NCBI GenBank assembly: GCA_002279795.1
Contig: NCCT01000010.1
Span: 1-43,046 of the forward strand
From: Hydrogenophilales bacterium 12-61-10
Lineage (GTDB): Bacteria > Pseudomonadota > Gammaproteobacteria > Burkholderiales > Thiobacillaceae
Length of the DNA: 43,046 nt
Reading direction: 5' to 3'
Made by a program: the position numbers and the translations under genes. Below, piece after piece: positions 41,665-43,046 of the stretch. A model generated the notes under the pieces. It was not told where the DNA came from. It saw only the letters and a program-made list of their open reading frames with translations, and ran no database searches. How positions within the stretch are numbered: the first letter of the stretch is position 1; every line of letters begins with the position of its first letter.

Positions 41665-42786
41665 ATGACATTTGCATTCAAACAGGGCCATCTGCTGTCG
41701 GCTATCGCTGCGGCGGTCATGCTGCCGGCCATGAGCGCTCACGCGGGCGGCACGATCACCTTTGGCGAGGATAAATCCGTCAGCGTCGGATTCGGCATGC
41801 GCGGCAGTTTCAGCAGCGTCGAAAACGGCGCGCCCAACGGCACGTCCAATTCGCAAAACTTCAGTCTGGACAGCGCCCGCATCTATCTGTCGGGCTCGCT
41901 GAACAAGCATATCAAGGGCATGCTCAATACCGAAAAGGATATCGCCGGACAGGGCTTCCAGGCGATCGATGCCAACGTGCAATTTGCGATCACGCCCGAG
42001 CTGGCGATCTGGGCGGGCCGTTTCCTGTCGCCGAGCGACCGCGCCAACATGGCCGGCCCTTATTACTCGCTGGGCGGCGGCTACTGGTCGGGCATCGCGT
42101 CGCGCTACGGCTTCAACGGCGGCTATATCGGGCGCGACGACGGCGTCGCGGTGGTCGGCAGCCTGATGGGCGGCAAGCTGGCCTACTCGTTTGGCGCGTT
42201 CGAGGGCAATACCGCGTTCCAGATCGCACCGGTGACGGTGGGCACGCGCACCGGCTCGGACGGCCTGATGTATGCCGGGCGGGTGCAGATGGATTTCTGG
42301 GACGCCGAGCCGGGCTACTACGGCACCGGCAACTACCTGGGCGGCAAGGACATCCTGGCCATCGGCATCGCGGGCCGCACGCAGAAGAATGGCGCGTTTT
42401 CGACCACGGCAACGGGTGACTATTCTTCCTACAGCATCGACTTCCTGATGGAGAAGAAAGGCGTGGGCCCGGGCGCGCTGTCGATCGAAGCGGCGGGTTA
42501 CGACTACGACACCAGCGATGTCTTTCTCAGCGAACAGGGCACGGCGTACTCCGCCGGCATCGGTTACATCTTCGACCAGAAAGTGGGCTGGGGGCAGTTC
42601 CAGCCGTTTGTCCGTTACCAGAAGTTCAGCCCCGACAACGACATCGACACCAAGAAGTATGACGTCGGCGTGAACTACATCATCGATGGCTACAACGCCC
42701 AGGTGAGCACGGTTTACTCGAACACGGACGTGACCGGCGCCAGCGATGTGAGCGCAATCAGCGTCGCGCTGCAGGTCCAGTTCTGA
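41665..42786 (+). CDS. Outer-membrane porin, FmdC-like (amide/urea associated)
   Basis: 373 residues from the ATG at 41665, preceded by GGGGAG. A signal peptide ends at AMSAHA-GG. The mature part is beta-barrel-like, with alternating hydrophobic residues and many Gly/Tyr/aromatic strands (KSVSVGFGMRGSF, LDSARIYLSGSLNKHIKGMLN, VGWGQFQPFVRYQKFSP, YDVGVNYIIDGYNAQVSTVYSN). It ends in an aromatic residue (VALQVQF), the outer-membrane insertion signal. It is followed after 80 bp by urtA. This resembles the Methylophilus fmdC-fmdD pair, in which the porin is induced by short-chain amides and urea. That role is inference from context. Confidence 0.85.
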   Translation: MTFAFKQGHLLSAIAAAVMLPAMSAHAGGTITFGEDKSVSVGFGMRGSFSSVENGAPNGTSNSQNFSLDSARIYLSGSLNKHIKGMLNTEKDIAGQGFQAIDANVQFAITPELAIWAGRFLSPSDRANMAGPYYSLGGGYWSGIASRYGFNGGYIGRDDGVAVVGSLMGGKLAYSFGAFEGNTAFQIAPVTVGTRTGSDGLMYAGRVQMDFWDAEPGYYGTGNYLGGKDILAIGIAGRTQKNGAFSTTATGDYSSYSIDFLMEKKGVGPGALSIEAAGYDYDTSDVFLSEQGTAYSAGIGYIFDQKVGWGQFQPFVRYQKFSPDNDIDTKKYDVGVNYIIDGYNAQVSTVYSNTDVTGASDVSAISVALQVQF

Positions 42787-42866
42787 TGCCGCACGCCGGG
42801 CGCTGAGCCTGGCGTCGACAGCTTGAATCCAATGCCCTTTCCCTTTGTTTCACACAGGAGTTCACC

Positions 42867-43046
42867 ATGAAAACCCGTCGTAATTTTTTGAAAATGACCG
42901 TGCTTTCCAGCGTCATGACCTTGTCGGGTCTGGCCAGCCTGTCAGCCCTCGCCGCCGATACCATCAAGGTCGGCATCCTGCATTCGCTGTCCGGCACCAT
43001 GGCCATCTCCGAAACCGCGCTGAAGGAAACCGCGCTGATGACGATT
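42867..43046 (+). CDS. urtA: Urea/amide ABC transporter substrate-binding protein, N-terminal part (window ends)
   Basis: The first 60 codons are present; the gene continues past 43046. The leader has a twin-arginine motif (TRRNFLKM) and a hydrophobic core, cleaved near ALAA-DT, so Tat export is likely. The mature start DTIKVGILHSLSGTMAIS is nearly diagnostic for UrtA/FmdD-type periplasmic binding proteins of the HAAT family, which capture urea or short-chain amides for an UrtBCDE transporter expected to follow. An AGGAG ribosome site lies 7 bases before the ATG. Probably co-transcribed with the porin gene. Confidence 0.88.
   Translation, partial: MKTRRNFLKMTVLSSVMTLSGLASLSALAADTIKVGILHSLSGTMAISETALKETALMTI

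Noticed and set aside
1-43046. tRNA, rRNA, CRISPR array, insertion sequence or prophage
   Set aside because: No cloverleaf with a TTCGA-type T loop, no spaced direct repeats and no transposase or integrase-like frame were seen.

Overview
The window is high-GC, densely coded bacterial chromosome. Gene content suggests a betaproteobacterium, perhaps from the Thiobacillus/Nitrosomonadales neighbourhood. The reasons are alpha/beta-type E1 pyruvate dehydrogenase genes, glutathione-dependent formaldehyde oxidation, a YaeQ/TrhO/YbaK housekeeping set, and an amide/urea porin next to a urea-binding protein. The taxon is inference; there is no rRNA or tRNA to anchor it.

Layout. 1-4941 (minus): pyruvate dehydrogenase operon pdhA-pdhB followed by a single E2-E3 fusion reading frame that runs off the left edge. 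A 13-base deletion breaks its first lipoyl domain. 5057-7184 (plus): M17 aminopeptidase and an RluA-type pseudouridine synthase. 7189-17646 (minus): nine co-directional genes. Transaldolase, formaldehyde dehydrogenase, S-formylglutathione hydrolase, an Old Yellow Enzyme, a nitroreductase and a glutathione transferase look like an electrophile-detoxification block. Behind them is a tightly overlapping trio of unknown purpose: thiamine-diphosphate enzyme, family-2-like glycosyltransferase and PaaK/CapK-like adenylating enzyme. 17805-18905: aroC. 18930-22132 (minus): an alpha-oxoamine synthase, a PLP-homeostasis protein and a GNAT/FemAB-like acyltransferase. 22480-25245 (plus): a LuxR-type regulator with a degenerate receiver and a membrane HAMP class III adenylate cyclase. 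25307-27255 (minus): a small membrane protein, a cysteine-rich exported protein and an MFS transporter. 27501-33963: LonB-type protease, YbaK deacylase, a retropepsin-like protease broken by a 10-bp tandem duplication, a cold-shock protein with promoter and terminator, yaeQ, a methyltransferase and trhO.

34031-43046 is the most interesting part. A 1136-residue protein fuses an NCS1-type permease, a nine-cysteine cluster, a histidine kinase and a receiver. It overlaps a LuxR-type response regulator gene. At the far end lie an FmdC-like porin and the start of urtA, so the pair probably senses a nitrogenous solute and controls amide/urea uptake. Between the two halves sits an AT-richer insertion carrying a retron. 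It has a reverse transcriptase with the retron NAxxH and VTG boxes and YADD, fused in the same chain to a C-terminal TOPRIM-like nuclease domain. Directly upstream is a 148-nt msr-msd candidate closed by an 18-pair a1/a2 inverted repeat that I could align base by base. This single-protein RT-TOPRIM retron is the best candidate in the window for an unusual, probably anti-phage, system.

Two genes carry multi-base frameshifts (13-bp loss, 10-bp gain), which are not typical homopolymer sequencing errors. No tRNA, rRNA, CRISPR array or insertion sequence was recognised.
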